A DNA stretch of 64,000 nucleotides from Paulinella micropora (taxonomy: Eukaryota; Cercozoa; Imbricatea; Euglyphida; Paulinellidae), in assembly GCA_019918135.1 (NCBI GenBank), contig WBZZ01000821.1, forward strand, positions 7,501-71,500, read 5' to 3'. A program made the position numbers and the translations under genes. Positions 62,352-64,000 of this stretch are shown here, piece by piece. The notes under the pieces are model-generated. The model saw only the letters and a program-made list of their open reading frames with translations, was not told where the DNA came from and ran no database searches. The first letter of the stretch is position 1. The number at the start of each line of letters is the position of its first letter.

Positions 62352-63995
62352 TTACGTTGGGCATGTATGGAGAAATTGCCATACTTTCAGGATATGATCG
62401 TGGCAAAGGTCGGTGAGTTCTTGATAGACCGCTCTTGCCTGGGCACTAGAGAAAAGATCATTGATCAGCTTGAATCCTGTTGATGGGATATACCCTCTGG
62501 CTCCCATAGCAAGCATGTGGAGTTGGGGTTCGCAGCGGCCTTGGGAGCTTAGCTTGAGATAATGTATTTTTTCCATATATTTGTGGTATCTATGTTCGTA
62601 AATGGCTCTGGGGTTATATCCGTGTGGTGTTGTTGATTGCCAGGGTTCAAACGGCCAGCTGACTGGTGGGTCCTCTCCGCGGGGGGAGGTTGGGTCTTGG
62701 AAGTTGAAGGGTGGTTGGATTCTCAGCCCGTGTTCGTCCCATAATCGTCTGGTGTTACTGCTTGTTGTCATTGCATATATTGATTGATCTAATCGAATAA
62801 GCCATTCGTCGGATCGAGATGTTGCTTCTACTAGGTAAATATTTGGTGATGTCGGTGATGGGGTAAGGAGTAGGTCTGGTTTCCATGATTCCCCTTCTTC
62901 ACGTAGATCATCGGCCAGGCGTGCGGCTGGATGGGTCCGTGTTGTCCGACATGTATGCCCTCGCTCACCTAAGCGGGTCCATGCCAGGTCTATGTTGTGG
63001 GTGGTTGAGAGGGTGGTTGCTTTGCTTTCCTCTGCGATGAGGATCATATGATGTGGTTGGTCTTCAGGCGGGTCGATGCTCAGATGTTTCTTGAGGATCG
63101 CACGTGATGCGGAGTGTCTGGCATTGATGGCGTTCATAACTTCCTGGGGGTGTGGGGGGTCTGTGCTGGTCATGAAATGTTCGATGGACCCCACGTGGTC
63201 GCAGTATGGGCAGGTGCCGTCTGTTTTATTTTTTGTGCGGACGCTTTTCATAGCTGGGGTATCCCAGGCATTGAGTTGGCACATCAAGATGACTTTGATT
63301 TCCCAGTCCTCTCGCCTTGTCCCTGGGCCTGGGTATTTGCTGGAGATGTGCTGTGTCTCCTCTCTCATTTCAGCAGCCGGTCCCCACTTCAGTGCAAACC
63401 TAGGAGCGACCATTGCTTTCCCAAGGTTGGTGCTGACCCTGTGTCGAAGTGACCATAGGTTCCTGGTCCGTATGTCTGCTTTGGCTCGTAGTATCGCTTG
63501 TCGACAGTCTGTTGCTAGGTTTATTTTCCCCGTAAAACGGTGCTGGACTGTAATAACGTATTGAGAGTGGAGCCTTCCATTGTTGTTCTCTGTTGCGTTT
63601 CCGCTGTTGTCATGACGTAGTTGTATTCCTATCCCCAGATCTCGGCAACCTCCTATCCATTCTAGTCCTAGGTATCCTTGGTATCTTCTTTGTTCTAGGA
63701 GTTGTTCATGTAAATACCAATCTAGGAAAGGTTGGTTCCGCACGGGGGGCGGGTGGGGATTGTTCACTTTGATGTCTTTCCACGGGATGTGTGCTGGTTG
63801 CAGGGTTCTAATCGGTTGTTGGTAATAGGCTCTCCCTGGTGGTAGGTATTCGTTTGGGTCCTGGTCGTCCGGGTGCCATCCCATAGCCTCCGGGAGACGT
63901 GCGGTGTGGAGGTAAGCTGGGGGGATATTAAGGGCTTGGATGCGTTGAATGAGGTTATGTACTTGGGCCTCCTGGTCTGTTTTTTGGGTCTTCAT
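62352..63995 (-). pseudogene. LINE 3' coding part: zinc knuckle and nuclease-like region (partial)
   Basis: A 547-codon open frame entering from the right window edge, so its 5' part, including the RT, is outside. It has Arg/Trp-rich helices typical of post-RT 'thumb' regions, then TCPYCDHVGSIEHFM (CX2C...H zinc motif), then KPDLLL followed about 14 residues later by YLVEATSRSDEW. The latter is a PD...E pattern like the restriction-type endonuclease of R2/NeSL/Hero-type LINEs. The order C-zinc then PD...E after the RT fits that group. It could alternatively be a degenerate RNase H-type tail. The frame is uninterrupted, suggesting a fairly young copy. Confidence 0.55.
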
Positions 63996-64000
63996 TTCCC

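Overview
The window is nuclear DNA of a eukaryote, probably a unicellular alga or other protist. The evidence is GT-AG introns, long microsatellites, tRNA-derived SINEs, LINE fragments, nested Ty1/copia retrotransposons and a long-TIR DNA transposon. The sequence does not identify the species. No bacterial operons, rRNA or free-standing tRNA genes are seen.

1-32.7 kb is a nest of transposable elements. From left: a diverged tandem repeat and microsatellites (1-1.2 kb); a LINE reverse-transcriptase scrap (1.9-2.3 kb, minus); the 3' end of a copia element (2.3-4.5 kb); a copia gag (from 6.8 kb) split by a 7.03-kb DNA transposon (7122-14151) with 340-bp terminal inverted repeats. That transposon carries a spliced coiled-coil gene (minus) and a transposase-like gene (plus). 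The same gag resumes at 14152 and is followed by a second, decayed copia element (16081-25045), then a gag remnant, then a young minus-strand copia element (26126-32684) with nearly identical 296-bp LTRs, a 5-bp target duplication and a MYND-type zinc finger.

32.7-42.4 kb holds candidate host exons embedded in microsatellites, nine copies of a tRNA-headed SINE with an (ATT)n tail, three other short retroposon-like repeats, a large inverted repeat centred on a 650-bp (ATATT)n array, and a group of unrecognised minus-strand reading frames (39.8-42.3 kb).

42.8-61.4 kb is the centrepiece: an integrated DNA virus of the Polinton-like virus / virophage / adenovirus-like lineage. Its left arm (plus strand) carries zinc-finger and small proteins, then a family B DNA polymerase running into an SF1 (Pif1/RecD-like) helicase. 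The centre has a class 3 lipase, an ExoX-C-like protein and a DUF3223/HNH-like protein. The right arm (minus strand) has virion proteins, a probable double-jelly-roll major capsid protein, a GIY-YIG nuclease overlapping an adenain-like protease, a proline-rich coiled-coil protein, a small basic GG-motif protein, an A32/FtsK-type packaging ATPase, a two-TM protein and a very long fibre with a peptidase S74 chaperone tail. No integrase or clear terminal repeats are visible, and many genes are split by single frameshifts or stops. It is therefore either a decaying endogenous virus or a region with indel errors.

61.4-64 kb is a simple-repeat-rich spacer and the 3' part of a minus-strand LINE (zinc knuckle plus PD...E nuclease-like region) running off the window edge.
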